Assembly: GCF_010093535.1 (NCBI RefSeq) | Contig: NW_022985180.1 | Span: forward strand, 1,119,260-1,183,259 | Length of the DNA: 64,000 nt | Source of the DNA: Lindgomyces ingoldianus | Lineage: Eukaryota > Ascomycota > Dothideomycetes > Pleosporales > Lindgomycetaceae | Reading direction: 5' to 3' | Part shown: in pieces, positions 36,425 to 48,938 of the stretch | Numbering within the stretch: the stretch's first letter is position 1 | Layout: every line of letters starts with the position of its first letter | The notes under the pieces: model-generated | Database searches by the model: none | Told to the model about the DNA's origin: nothing | Seen by the model: only the letters and a program-made list of their open reading frames with translations | Program-made: the position numbers and the translations under genes

Positions 36425-37331
36425 GGCGTAGATTGTCAAGTTTGGATGTTCTATTGTCGGACTATGCATTCGAAGACGTACTCTAGCGTACTTCTTTTAG
36501 TTATATCCGTGTATTACAATGTACATTTAGACAAGGCTCGCTGAGGGATGGCTTCGGACTATTGCCTTGATCGCGGACAATCATGGCACAAGAGCTGAGG
36601 CGTTCACTTCCAGCCTTTACGTCCAGGACCTCCTCGGGCACTTCAATGGATTATTCGGTAGAATCGAGTGATCTCACTCCTCTACTCGATGGCGCAGGAA
36701 CATATCCACAAACCGGTCTCGCGAGCTGTGGCACGTGATCGGCCTGTCCTCATTGGCCTTCGTTTGCCGAGCCCATTGGCTTAACACTCACCGATAAGGC
36801 TGCATGATCGTCCCGTACACAATCATTTAGATATGTGCATATTGACCCGCGCTAATTCGTTGGGTTTTCACTGTCCGCTGGTATATTGTCGTGCCAAACT
36901 GAAAGACAGCGGAGGTAGCACGAGGGTGGGCGGTTAAGCGCCAGTCAATCAAGATGCGCCGGGCAAGGACTGATGGAATCCTATTTATAGTTTCGAAGGA
37001 TTTCCTACAGATGAAAACGAAGGTGGATATGAGCGGCAGGATTCTGATACGGGTGGATTTCTACAAACGAACCCGGACCCGCAACGGCACCCAGCCGGAA
37101 TTAGTCGCTAGATATGAGTGTACTGTGTCGCGCATCTACTAGCAAGCTTCAACATCGTATTTGTTATTTGAGGGTGACAAGATCATGAGAAAAAGAACAG
37201 CTTCGCCTTGGCATTTGCTGCGTTAAGGAAATGAGTGGATCATTTAAGGTGAGGAAACGGCGGAAAAACTAACGGAATGGAGCTCTATCCACCGAGATTC
37301 ACATTAGAACTAGTCGCGCAAGTCCCACTGT
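36425..37331. other. Intergenic region between pseudogene and secreted-protein gene
   Basis: Balanced composition. Short frames such as 36954-37142 carry no recognisable feature. Probably 3' flank of the pseudogene and promoter of the gene at 37332. Confidence 0.55.
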
Positions 37332-38900
37332 ATGGCTTCATCATTTCTTCTTATCGGAATCTTGATCATAAGAATATGGCCGGTAACCGCGCTACCACAA
37401 GCCAGTACGTCCCCAGCCGGTGGCTACAATTGAGCACGCTTCTTACACAAGGTCCCTGCAGCCGCAACAGCGACCATCCCGTCCTCCAACTCAACAATTA
37501 GCTCCACCGCGACCAGCGATGGTCCACCTCCCAACCCATCAATCACTTTAGGCCCACTACCACCTGAATTCGACGATATCCCAAAGGAAAACCTCCAATG
37601 CTACAACTCATGGGCATCAGCAGCAGCCATCAACCTTTACATACAATGGCAGATATTCACCCTGGCACCTTGGGTCCCGCTCCCCACTCCCACTCCCCAC
37701 ACAACCATCTACCCAGTGACCAATACAGAATGCACGACGACATACTCCGGCCCGCAAACTGTCCTTTGCGATAATATCACCAGAAACTACCTGCCCACCG
37801 AAAACACAACCTGCGCAACAACAAGCTTCCTCTCCACATACAGCTTGTACAATAGCTACTGGCAGAGTTCCCCCTCGTGGCTCTCCAGCTGGAGCACCGC
37901 GAACACAAAACCCTACCCACCCTGCACGTTCGCCCACGACTTTGAAACAGTGTGCTACAGACTGCACTCTGTATACAGCTGGCGCACAAGCCAGGCTGCT
38001 GCCTCCGCGTCTGCAAACATCACCACCACTCCCGAAGACATGCTCTGGCCCATGAAGCCCACGTGCAAGACACTCATCGACCTTCCGTCCCCCAACGCAA
38101 AAACGAAACGCTGCAAATTCGACGTAGACGACTACGCAATCTACTACTGGCCCTCTGCCCCTCTCATAGGCACCACCTTCTGCGCAAACGCTACCCGCCG
38201 CGCAGGAGGCACACGTACAATCCCATGGCTGCCCAACACGGCCGTCGTCTCTGGCCACACACTCACCAGCCCCTCCGTCTACCACTTCCTGACCGGCGTG
38301 CGCGTATCAACATACCTCGGCAACCGCGACAGCAACAAATTCCGCTCGCCGCACTACAACATCTCCTCTGCCCTCCCAACCTCTCTAATCACATTCCCGC
38401 AAGGAGAGAGCGAAATATGGACCGCGCAGCCTACCGAATTCGGCATCGGCGCATCCCACCACACTGAATGGCGCTACGCAAACTCCTCGTACAACGCTGA
38501 CTGGATGGCCACCGCTCCCTCTAGCGCATACTTCAACGCGTGCTCACGCAACAACCTGTGCTCTTCCACCGACAGAACGATCTCCCAAGCGCACTTTCGC
38601 CAGTTTGCGGCGCTGTCGGTGAAGGATGTGCTGGCGGAGTGGGATAGTGGTAAGTTTCTGGATTGCGATTGGACGAGTCAGTATTTTGAAAGTTGGGGAA
38701 GCGGGAATTGGCATGATAGGAAGGATATGTGGATTGCGCCGGGGGAGCCGTGGCGCGCGACGCCGATTGTGACGGAGGAGGGGGAGGTGAAGGCTACTGG
38801 TGTAGGGTGGGCGAGGCCGGGATCGGTGGCTGGGGGCAAGGTTTCGAGGACGCAGGTTAGTGGGCCGGAGCAGACGGGGAAGGGTGGGGGTGCAGAATAA
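37332..38900 (+). CDS. Secreted 503-residue cysteine-containing protein of unknown function
   Basis: Start at ATG 37332 (MASSFLLIGILIIRIWPVTA, a signal peptide cleaved near ALPQA). A 57-nt intron 37405-37461 (GTACGT donor, CTTAC branch, CTGCAG acceptor, phase 1) removes an in-frame TGA at 37431. Exon 2 runs 37462-38900. A shorter frame from 37716 would begin at GTG and lose the signal peptide, so I prefer this start. The mature part begins with a Thr/Ser-rich linker, then LPPEFDDIPKENLQCYNSW. It has 12 Cys and several N-glycosylation sites (NST, NIT, NTT, NAT, NIS). No membrane segment or catalytic motif is seen after the signal. It has no internal stop. If the intron were not real, the TGA could be a RIP-type CGA change. 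I do not recognise the family. Third positions are C-rich up to about 38590 and G-rich after it. Confidence 0.72.
37405..37461 (+). other. Intron of the secreted-protein gene
   Basis: 57 nt with a consensus-like GTACGT donor and CTGCAG acceptor, a CTTAC branch 15 nt upstream, and a length divisible by three. It contains TGA at 37431-37433. Confidence 0.65.
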
Positions 38901-39081
38901 GTTAGGCGAGGAGAATGGGTTGACGAAGTGGGAGAAAGAGGAATGGCTTGAGAGAGTGAGGACGTTGAAGGGGAGGGGTGATCGGAGGGTTGGACGTTGG
39001 GAGAGCATAGAATGGAGCTTAGTTTTCAAGAGAGAGTAGCACTGGGGGGAAAGTGCAGAGGGAGATGCCATGCGAAAATGA

Positions 39082-39699
39082 CTATGTTTCGTCAAAGTAG
39101 GCGGTAAAAGCAAAGGCCTTCTCCCAATTTTCGAATTCGGTACAGCCTTGATACCCTTCCCAAGTTGCCATACCTGTGTGGAGCCCTGCTAGGGAAAGAC
39201 CTCCCATAAGTGGAAGTGGATCCTGTGCGTTGGAGTGAAGGTTCGCCGAAACGTCGATGGTCATTGTTGACGGATCAACCGCCAGGCTGGAGCAGTCTAG
39301 CATTGTAAATTGTTGAGCGGCCATGGCAAGGCTTGCCGTGGTGAGACCGAACTGCTCTGAGGCAGCATTGGGCCCTGAAGTCGCAGGCCGATCTGATATT
39401 GGGTTTGGAACGTTCGGTGCAACAGCGGGCTCCATGTATGCACAACCCTTCCCTTGACAATTCCTCTCGTGTTACTCGCGATTGTCTTTTCGGCTGAACC
39501 AGCGTGCGCAATATTGGCAGTCAAATTTTTTCATGTCGGCCTTGTGTATATCTTGATACCGTTTCAGATTCCATTCGCGCTTTCCACATATTCAGCATGG
39601 GCGTGATTGTTTCGGAGTTATGCTGTCGCCGAAATAGATGTTGCTGGTCGTGTGCGTTGACAGGCCAAGGTAGCCGGCGAGGAGTATGCAGTTACGCAT
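39082..39699 (-). pseudogene. C2H2 zinc-finger regulator pseudogene
   Basis: A single minus-strand frame from ATG at 39699 to a stop at 39082 contains two zinc-finger blocks. The first reads C-stop-ICGKREWNLKRYQDIH (39590-39545): Arg to stop (TGA), the zinc His as Tyr, and three residues shorter than a normal finger. The second reads FDCQYCARWFSRKDNRE, then a TAA stop, then HERNC, a C-X2-C-X12-H-X3-C finger in which TAA replaces the residue before His (CAA to TAA). A Ser/Ala/Pro-rich tail of about 117 residues follows and is open (EPAVAPNVPNPISDRPATSG...). All three lesions are C-to-T. It converges with the gene at 37332, 181 bp apart. Ancestral role: DNA-binding transcription factor. Confidence 0.72.
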
Positions 39700-40382
39700 A
39701 TGAACGATGGAGAGCTCCGAGCCCTGACAAGGGTGTTTCTACAGAAGTAATGTGGCACTCTCATGAGCTGTTGGGTGGTATAAAACTGATATCGGCGGTC
39801 AAATGTGATTGTCTCGCGATAGGAAAAGGCTTACCTAGGAAAACACATATCACTAGACAAGAGATAACTGCCGAAGCTAGCTCGATCACTTTGATCTCAT
39901 GCGCGTTCCAGCTCTCTTTTCCTCTGTATATTTCGGGACGGTGAGCGGGTATCTCGGGGTTAGGAGAGTGAGAGAAGGTAGAGGCCGGCGCAGAACTAGT
40001 AGAACTACGAGATCCAAGTCCAAAGGCTTCGGTATGGCGAGCTTGGATAACAGATAGTCGAGTCGTGCCTTGCCAATCAGAACCGACTCGATCAACTCCC
40101 ATATCTGATAATAGATTCTGGAAGAATTCCTGAAAATGGAAAAGATTATTGTAGTGGTAAGCGTGTCGGGTCCTGTCCAATTTCTCTGCAAAGAATAGTT
40201 GCACAACCTGCTCGAAGAGGCATTTATCTGTGACCGAAACAATGTCTCCCCACTAATAGAGATCATTCACAAATCTTCGTCATGTTAGTGTCAGCTGTGT
40301 GATAAACAGGATGTAGAAAGCAAGCAGCAAGGGTACAGGCAGCCAGCTGCAGCTAGCCCGCTAACTATTAGTCTGCCGGCAC
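39700..40382. other. Unassigned edge of the gene island
   Basis: Overlapping minus-strand frames (39761-40204, 39886-40266) contain a Ser/Pro-rich stretch but no motif. They could be the decayed 5' part of the zinc-finger gene. 40378-40382 (GGCAC) is the left target duplication of element C. Confidence 0.4.
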
Positions 40383-40967
40383 TGTTACAATCCTTGCTTC
40401 GGGAAGCACTCGGGTCTGATGATGTTCCTAGGGGATGAGTAGGACGGGTGGAAGGGGCCAATCCGGTAGGGTGTACAGTCCTACGTACAGGCTATTGGGC
40501 TAATGGAGAATGAAGAGTGACCGGATTGTGGTTTGCCCTATGTGCGGCAGTAGGGGGCCAGGGTTAAACAGTCCTTGTTAGACAAGGTTAGAGGTATATA
40601 TAGTGTAAGATATATAAATAGTATTATAGCTCTTTAGAAAGCTAAATGCTACTTAGTCTATATAATAAATAAACTAAATGTTAAACACCCCTTCTAAAGG
40701 TTGTTTAATGTGGGAACTATATACATGCGCTAGGGCGCTAAGGGGAGTTAGCAGGAGCTTAGGGGAGCCTGCTAAGAGGGGCTTCTATAAGCTCCCTTTA
40801 GCTCCCTAGGCTTATTTACCTATTAGACAATGCATTCCTCTATAGCTTTAGGCAGCTGTGCTGCCTCTGTGTCCTCTAACTGGTCTCTAAGCAAGCCCTG
40901 TCCCAACCTAGCTAGATTGTGGAGCACTGCTGGTGGAGTTACGCTGGTCTAACTGTAGACTGTAACA
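40383..40967 (-). repeat. 3' LTR of element C
   Basis: 585 bp. The outer 170 bp (40383-40560) keep CpG and CpA sites (TGCTTCGGGAAGCACTCGGG). The inner part is RIP-shifted. Confidence 0.95.
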
Positions 40968-41099
40968 CGCTGCCCCTCCTTCCTAGCAGCGTCCTTACTG
41001 CTCTGCTTACATAACTGTGTTAGTAAAAGTTTATTTATAAGGTGTGCGTTCTCTTACTAAAAGGCGTCTCTAACATTTATTTTTTTTATACTAAATAGC

Positions 41100-44000
41100 T
41101 TACTAGTTCTGTTTATTTTATTATCTTTATGTTGCTTTTTATTTTAATTCTTTTTATTAGATAAGGATAAAGCCTTATAGTGCTTACTAATTTTTAAAGT
41201 TGTCTTATGTGTTAACTTTATCCTTAGATAAATGTGTTAAGTGTGTAAAAAAGTATAATAAGTGCAACACTTTTATTTCTAACACTACATAAGATTATTT
41301 AAAAAAAAAGAGAGAGACACTTCTTTAAAAGGCTAAAGCCTTACAGGCCTAAGATTACACATTATAGGACAAGTAATAGGCTTAGGTTTAGAAAGAACTC
41401 TGCTTACAAAAGGAAATGTTAAGAGTAATAAATAAGAAGTGTTTTAAATAAGATTATATCTAAAAGTTATTAGACCTACTAAAGGCTTATTATATAAAAT
41501 ACCTAGAAAAGGACCTTTTCTTCTTAAATAAAATAAAAGCTTTAAAGGCTAAAGTAAAGAGTTATTTTTCTTTTTAACTTTTATTAGCTAAGATTTATCT
41601 CTAAAGGCTGCTGCTATCTAGTAATAATGTAGCTATTTTTTTTAATATAAGTGCCTTATTACCTAGCTAGTTTCTTTTAGATAAGCCTAAAAGTACCTTT
41701 ATACTAACAGCTACACATTTCTTAAATTCTTAGCTAGTTTTTATATATTTTTACTAGTAAGCTACTTTTTTTATTTTACTAAGAATTTTTTTTAGTTTTT
41801 TTAGTTACTTATAATGTGTTTAACTTTATATTCTGTTTCTTTATTCTTTTATTTTTATGTAGATAAAGAGATCTCTTTAAGTGCTTTTTCTAGTCTAAAA
41901 ATATAAAACTATAGGTAGATTTTTATATATAAAGGAAGCTTAAGCTTGCAGTTGTTTTATTAAGTTTATAAGACTTTATAAGGTCTTATTCTCTTTTTTA
42001 CTAGCTTTTTAGAGAGTCTTAGTATCTTTAGGTTTTTAGTATTAAGATATATATAATCTCCTAGGTAAATTTTTAGTCTTAGTTATTATAATTTATTTAT
42101 ATATTTTTTTATTATTTTTTTACTTAACCTTACTTCTATAGCTAACTTTTTATAGATTTAATGTAGGTCTATTAGTCTATCTACTAATTCTTATAGGTCT
42201 GTAGGTTAGTTTTCTTATAGCTTAAAGTAAAAGTTATATCTAAAGTTAGCTTTATATAGTGTTTCTTTTATTATAGCTAATTCTACGCTGTTAATAGCTA
42301 GCTACGCTATTAAAAGCTATGTTAGCTAATTATTTTAAGTATAAAAAGTATACTTTTTTAAATATTTTTTTACTTTTATGTTTATTTATTTAGTCTGTCT
42401 GTCTATTTATAGATAATAGGCTGTTAATAGTTTATATGTTATACTAAAGTGCTGCATTACTGCTTTTTAGAAGCTGCTAGTAAACAGTTTATCTTAGTTA
42501 AAAATAATAATTTTTAGGCATTTATATACTAATATTATATTTTATTTTAGTTTATAAATAAATTTTTTAGCTGTTATTATTTTTTTTAAAGGCTAGGTGT
42601 AAAAGTACTTAGTAGTTTTATCTTAGGCTACTATAATTATATTACACATTTTTTCTGTCCTTAGTTTCTTAGATAGGGGCAATTTTATAATAAAGTTTAT
42701 TATAATTATTATCTATAGCAGCTTAAGCGCTTTAATTAATTATAAGTATCTATAGGCCTTATGCCTTTATAAGTTATTTTTATTGTAGATGTTGCATTTT
42801 TTAAGTACTTTAGTGCACAGCTGCTTAACCTTTAGTATTTATTATAGTATTACAGTCCTTAGCTTTTTCTAGAGGGTGCCTATTCTAGGGTGTCTAAACA
42901 TTAGAGATTTATAGTATTTATAAATTAGATTCTTCTATCTCTGCTTACTAGCTATAAGCATGTAGAGTTCTTTTATAAGTCTAGGTTTATTATAGATTTA
43001 TTCTTTATTAGTTTTTTTAAAAAGTGTAAATTTTTTAGTTCCTTTTTTTTTTTATTAAAGTAGTCTAGTTTTTAGCTAAAGGTGTTAGCCTACTAGTTTT
43101 GTGCTCTAGGTACATGCTTAATAATATAGTTAAACTATGCAAGTTTTATTACCTATCTTATATGCATTAGTAATAGTTTTTTTACTGTTAAAAATGTAAC
43201 TAGGTTTATATAGTTAGTTATAATGTTAAATAGTTTTACTATTCTATGTAGCTTTATAGACTAAACTCTTACTACATTAAGTATAGCTTTTAGTTTTTTA
43301 TTAGGTATGCTATAGCTAGCTTTAGGTCTAGAGAACTTAGCAGAGTAGTACATAACTAGGTGCCACTTCCTGTCCTCCTGCTTTTAATACAGCGTAGCCC
43401 TGCTAGCTTCTAGGGACGCGTCTGTATAGATTTTAGTGTCTAATTATAGATTGTACATTCTTAATACTAGTTTAGCTATTATAGCCTATTTTAGAGTTTT
43501 AAATGCTTTATTTATTTATAGAGTTTAAAAAAACTTAGCTATTACTTATTTTTTTATAGTTATGTTTGTTAGTAGTATAGCTATTTTTAAGTAGTCTTTA
43601 ATTATTTATCTAATATATCTTAATAGTCTAAAGAATCTTATAACTTTTTTAACTATTATAAGTTTTAGCTATTTAAGTACTTTTTATACTTTAGCTAAGT
43701 TAATTTTTATTTTTTTACTATTAATTATAAATCCTAAGTATTTTATTTTACTAACATAGAATTTGCACTTAGAGAGCTGCAGGTAGAGTCTGTATTTCCT
43801 AAGTTATTCTAAGACTTTCTGTACCTTCTATATGTAGTCTTTAAGGGTATCTTTTAAGTAGATAAGGACGTTATCTAAATACACTAAAGTAAAGATGTTA
43901 AAATATAAGTTAAGAGCTATGTTAATAATTTATTAAAACATTACTAAAGTGTTTATTAGGCTAAACAGTATTACTAATAGCTTATAAAGTCTTTATAAAG

Positions 44001-47000
44001 TTTTAAATACTGTAAGCTATTTATCTTCTTTTTTTATTCTTATTTTATTAAATCTGTCTTATATGTTAAACTTTATAAAGTACTAGGTTCCTTTTAATTA
44101 GTTTATAATGTTTTATATAATTAGTAGAGGAAACTAATTTTAGACTATATTATTATTTAGAGTTTTATAGTTCTAATAGACTTAGATTTTTCCTTTTTTT
44201 TTTTTATAAAGACTACTGCTAAAGCTACTAGGCTATAGCTTTCTTAAATGTAGCCTTATACTAACATTCTATTAATGTATTCTTATAAAGCCTTTTTTTG
44301 TACCCTAGTTAAAAGGTAAAGCTTATGCGTCTTTAAGTTATAATTTTTTATTAAGTTAATAGTGTAATTTTAAGGCTAGTATAGTAGTAGTTCTTTAGGG
44401 TCTTTTAGTGTCTTAAACATATTCTTATAGTTTTTATACTTAAGTAGAATGCAGCCTTTTTCTTAGATTTATATAACACTAATTTATTTTATATCTTTAT
44501 TCTTTTTAATTTTTTTATAGGATACTTTTTTAAGTTTTTTTTTTATTATTTTTATTACTTAAGCTTTTAGCTCTTAGTAAGGGAATTTTTAGAGTTTTTT
44601 TTTTTTAAGGTAGTAACTACTACCCTGCTTTGCTTATTTATAGACTAGGCACTTATTATTATAGCATGCTAACTAGGTTATGTGTGCGTGGTTGTTAGAA
44701 GTTTCTATAGTTATAGTTTTCTAATTAATTGCAGAGTTATGCGTTCTAAGCTAGTTATAGCCTAGGATTACATTATATTTGCCTTTTAGCTTAAGTATGT
44801 TTATAAACTTCTAATTTTTTATGTTTAAGGTTTTAAAGTTTTTTTTATAAGTTTTTAAGTTAATCTATTCTCTACTATACTTAATTAATAATGTGTTAGT
44901 AAGGGTTACTTTAAACAGGTTTTTTTTTATGTAGAATAGTATGCTTTACTTATCTACTTAATCCTTATCTATAGCAGTAAAGGTGCATCTGCTGTCTATA
45001 AGAGCTAGTCTAGGCTATCCTTTATATGTAAAGGTAGTTGTTAGGCTGTGTCCTGCTTCTTATTTTACTATAATTACTACTAATATATTATGTTTAACTT
45101 TCTTATTTAGAAAAAGATAAAAGTTAATATTTTATAAGTTATTATTAAACTTATTTTTTTTTATATAAATTTAATGTTCTTAATTATAGTAGTTAGCTGC
45201 TTTACATTTATAATCTTTAACTAGGTAATGTAATGTTAGATAGTTTTCTTTTTTTGCTACTTTTTACTAAAAATAGTAGAACCTATAATTTTCTTATTTA
45301 TTACACTTTATTTATGCTTTTTGTTTATAAGGAGGAGCTGTCTAATAAGTGTAATAATTTGTAGTTTTACAGGCTAAGGCTGTTTCTTACTATAGGCAAC
45401 TATTATAGTTCCTTTTCTATGTAGGCTACTATCCTGCTTAATGTTTGTTATTCTAGTGTTTAACATAGTATTATTATGTACACTAGTACTAGGGGTATAG
45501 ACACTTATTAGGTCTATGTAATATGTTAAAAGGACTTTCTTAGGTCTACTATAAGTATTCCTGTGTTTATACTATCTAAACAGGGTGTTCTTTTTATTAG
45601 TAATTATTAGTGCTATAGGTTTTGTTTTTATAGAGTGCGCACTAACTATAGCTTTATTACATTACTAAAGCCTTCCTACTAACTGCAAGGCTTAGAAGTA
45701 GTGTCTTAGGTTTTCTAGGTACTAGCTTTAGAACTTTAAACCTAGTAAGTTTACCTAGTCCTTCTAGCTTCTAGTCTTAGATCTTTATAAAAAACTACTA
45801 TTATTTTTTTTATTTATAATATTATATTTAACCTTAGCTATGCGCCTTATAATATTAAATATAAGGTAGTTGTTGCTAATATTTATTTAGTAAAGCATAA
45901 CTATGCAGTAACTTAAGTAGTTATGTTGTAAACTGCACTTTTAGCATTTACATTTCTAAAACTATTAGGAAAGCTCTTTTACTAAAGTGCTAGAGGTTTA
46001 GTCTTAAAAAAAGAACTATTTTTCTTTTTTTTAGACATTTATAATATATCCTTAAATTTAAGTCTTTTTTTTATATTCCTTAAGAATTATAAGGTCCTGC
46101 AACACTATATTAAGGCTACTAAAGTTTTAAATAACTACTTTTTAGTACACTTTAAAATAGTTATTTAAAGAATAGTTACCTCTATATTACTAGTAAAGTC
46201 TGTTGTTTAATTTTTCTAATATTTCTTTATCTATAAGGCTGTATTTAGTAGTAATAGCTTTTATTATTGCAGTAGTATTTTTATTCTCCCTCTTCTAGGA
46301 GTCTAGGCAGTTTTAGCAGAAATGTCCTACTTTTTTATAGTTTAGGCAGGCTTTGTCCTTTAACTACTTTTATTATTCCTTTATTAAAGGCGGCTTATTA
46401 CGTTTTAAAACTTAGTTTTTTTTTAAAGAGAGGCTCTATGTATGCTTTATATAGCTAAGGTCTATTAGCTTTTTATTATATTATAAAAGCTTTTTTTTTT
46501 AGAGATAAATTTTAGCTTTTAAAAAGTTCTTTTTAATTTCTTTTCTCTTTTACATTCTTTATAGTAATTATTATAAGTTGTTGCTTTCTTAATGTAGTTT
46601 TTAAAAGTAGTTAGTTAGTCTATGTGCATAAACTTATCTTTTACTTTGTTATTTAGTCTGTTATAAAACATGCAGTATAGAGCTTTCTAGTTGTTTTATC
46701 TGCATATAGCTATTTGCTTCCTAAAGCGCGCTGCATAGTTTTAGACTAGTCTGCTGCTTTATTTTATATTATCTAGTCTATTAGCTGCAATTCTTTTTTT
46801 ATTTAAGGTTCTATAGATAGCTAATAAGGCTGCTTTAAAACTTTTAACACTACTAAATACTTTCTTAGTCTTAGAGTTAAGTAGTGTGTTATTAGCTCTA
46901 AAGTCTATCTAGTTATTAGCGTAAAGTTAGAACTAGATTATAAAAAGGCCTTTTAGGTGTAATCTTATTTAAAAAATTATTTCTGCGTTAGTCTAAAATA

Positions 47001-47400
47001 CTCCCTTATTATATTATATATAAAAGTAGCATTTAGTAAAGAATAGTTAGAGGTCTTTTAATAATTTTTTAAAAAGCTTTAAAAGGGCTAGTTTTAAAGC
47101 CTTTTTAGCTGCAACACTTACTTTATTTATTAAGATATTTTAAACTTTTACTAGCTCTACTTATAGTTTATGTATCTAGTAGGCTTAAGTAGTAGCCTTA
47201 TAGAGGTTAATAAGAGGTGGGGGACCTTATAAATTTATAGTTTTTTAGTAAAAGTTAGCTATTTTTTACTTAAGTTTTAGTAACTTACTAACCTTATTAC
47301 TAATCTACTATAGTTCTTTAATATTATCCTAGATTAAGTTAATCTGTTCTATAAGAACAGCTTTACTTTAGGTAGGAACTTCTATAAATCCTAATAGCGC
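41100..47400 (-). pseudogene. RIP-destroyed gag-pol of element C
   Basis: Reading the minus strand from right to left: gag with a single zinc knuckle near 46.3 kb, protease/RT/RNase H at about 45.0-43.2 kb (the RT box YLDD reads YLDN), integrase 43.0-41.8 kb. No long open frame remains. Confidence 0.75.
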
Positions 47401-47470
47401 AGCGTAGGCTATGTTAGAATCTAAATTATGTTGTAAAGTTACTATACTTTTTAAAAGAGGTAGTGTTTAA

Positions 47471-48055
47471 TGTTATAATCTTTGCTTTAAGAAGCACTTA
47501 GGTCTAATAATGTTTCTAAAGGATAAGTAGGACAGGTAGAAAAGGCTAATCCAGTAGGGTGTACAGTCCTACGTACAGGCTATTAGGCTAATGGAGAATA
47601 AAGAGTGACTAGATTGTAGTTTACTCTATGTGCAGCAGTAGGGGGCTAGAGTTAAACAGTCCTTGTTAGACAGGGTTAGAGGTATATATAGTGCAAGATA
47701 TATAAATAGTATTATAGCTCTTTAGAAAGCTAAATGCTACTTAGTCTATGTAATAAATAAACTAAACATTAAACACCCCTCTTAAAGGTTGTTTAATGTA
47801 GGAACTATATACATGCGCTAGGGCGCTAAGGGGAGTTAGCGGGAGCTTAGGGGAGCCTGCTAAGAGGGGCTTCTATAAGCTCCCTCTAGCTCCCTGGGCT
47901 TGTTTACCTATTGGACGATGCATTCCTCCATGGCTTTGGGCAGCCGTGCTGCCTCCGTGTCCTCCGACTGGTCTCTAAGCGAGCCCTGTCCCAACCTAGC
48001 TAGATTGTGGAGCACTGCTGGTGGAGTTACGCTGGTCCAACCGTAGACCGTAACA
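47471..48055 (-). repeat. 5' LTR of element C
   Basis: 585 bp. The outer 170 bp (47880-48055) are little mutated (TGGCTTTGGGCAGCCGTGC), while its inner start is shifted (TTTGCTTTAAGAAGCACTTA). Confidence 0.95.
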
Positions 48056-48938
48056 GGCACCTAGGACGATTGCAGTACGCATTACAAAGGAAATTACACA
48101 GAAGGGTGCTTTCTAAAGTTAAAACAGGTTGCGGCTATAGTTAAAGACTATCTAGCGTACACCTAAGACCTCTCTAAAGAAGAAATAGAGTCTAGAATTA
48201 AAAGAAAACAGTGCTAAATATGTGCAGCAGCACATCTAGCGTTCCTCTGCTAGCATCTACACTATAAGATGATATTTACAGAAGAAAAGTTTTCAGAACT
48301 AATTCTAACACTTAAGCTAGCAGCTAAAATAGTAGAACAAGTTACTAAAGATAGCTAATAGAACTACCTGCAAAAGATATGTTAAGATTGTGCTATAAAT
48401 AAAAATAAGCTAAAAAAATATTTTCTAACTAAAGTGTAACCTATTTTAAAACTACTGTACAAGAGACAACTGCAGGTTCCACGCGTAGAAAAAATAGAAA
48501 AATAATTGCTAGCTAAGAAAAAAACTAACTAAACTGCTACTATAAACAACTATAGAATAGAAGAAACTAGTAGAAAAAGAAGGCAACAACTTACGCATTC
48601 TCTACAGCTTACTCTAACATACTAAAAACAGGTATTAATAAAAAGAACACTTAGTTTAGTTCTTACTAAGAAAATTCTAATAAGAAAAGAAACTCTCTAT
48701 AGACTAGCATAGATAAAAAAATTATATAATACTAAAGCTTATAACATAGGCTACAAGCAAACTAATTATATAAGCAAACTAATTAGCTTTAGAGCGCAAC
48801 GCGTACACGCATCTTTTAATAATAATAACAAACTAAGTCTTTATCTTAGTAAGCTATACTTAGAGAAAGGCTTTTTTTAGCTATTTCTATATTTAATTTA
48901 GGTTAAATAAAATCTATAACAGTAGCATCTTACTTATA
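48056..48938. other. Unassigned moderately decayed sequence right of element C
   Basis: Begins with the TSD GGCAC and continues the sequence interrupted at 40382. Lys/Glu-rich fragments on the plus strand suggest a former coding region, but no domain is identifiable. Confidence 0.45.

Larger units (their letters stand above)
40383..48055 (-). mobile_element. Full-length Ty3/gypsy element C, minus strand, TSD GGCAC
   Basis: 7673 bp with 585-bp LTRs (40383-40967, 47471-48055) and a perfect duplication GGCAC (40378-40382 and 48056-48060). A purine tract (reverse complement of CGCTGCCCCTCCTTCCT) next to the left LTR sets the minus orientation. Reverse-strand vestiges: gag zinc knuckle near 46305-46345 (C..Y.KVGHFC-like for CxxCGKxGHxxxxC), RT box VYLDNVLI near 43870, integrase further left (41.8-42.9 kb). 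Every frame is broken by RIP. It was inserted directly beside the gene island. Confidence 0.95.

Noticed and set aside
36954..37142. 62-codon frame between the pseudogene and the secreted-protein gene
   Set aside because: No domain, no signal peptide and no plausible splice partners.
37617..38285. 222-codon antisense frame opposite the secreted-protein gene
   Set aside because: A shadow of the C-rich coding strand. The sense frame has a signal peptide, glycosylation sites and regular Cys spacing.
38544..39113. 189-codon minus-strand frame between 38.5 and 39.1 kb
   Set aside because: It overlaps the 3' part of the sense gene and the end of the zinc-finger pseudogene, is Arg/Pro/Leu-rich, and has no motif.
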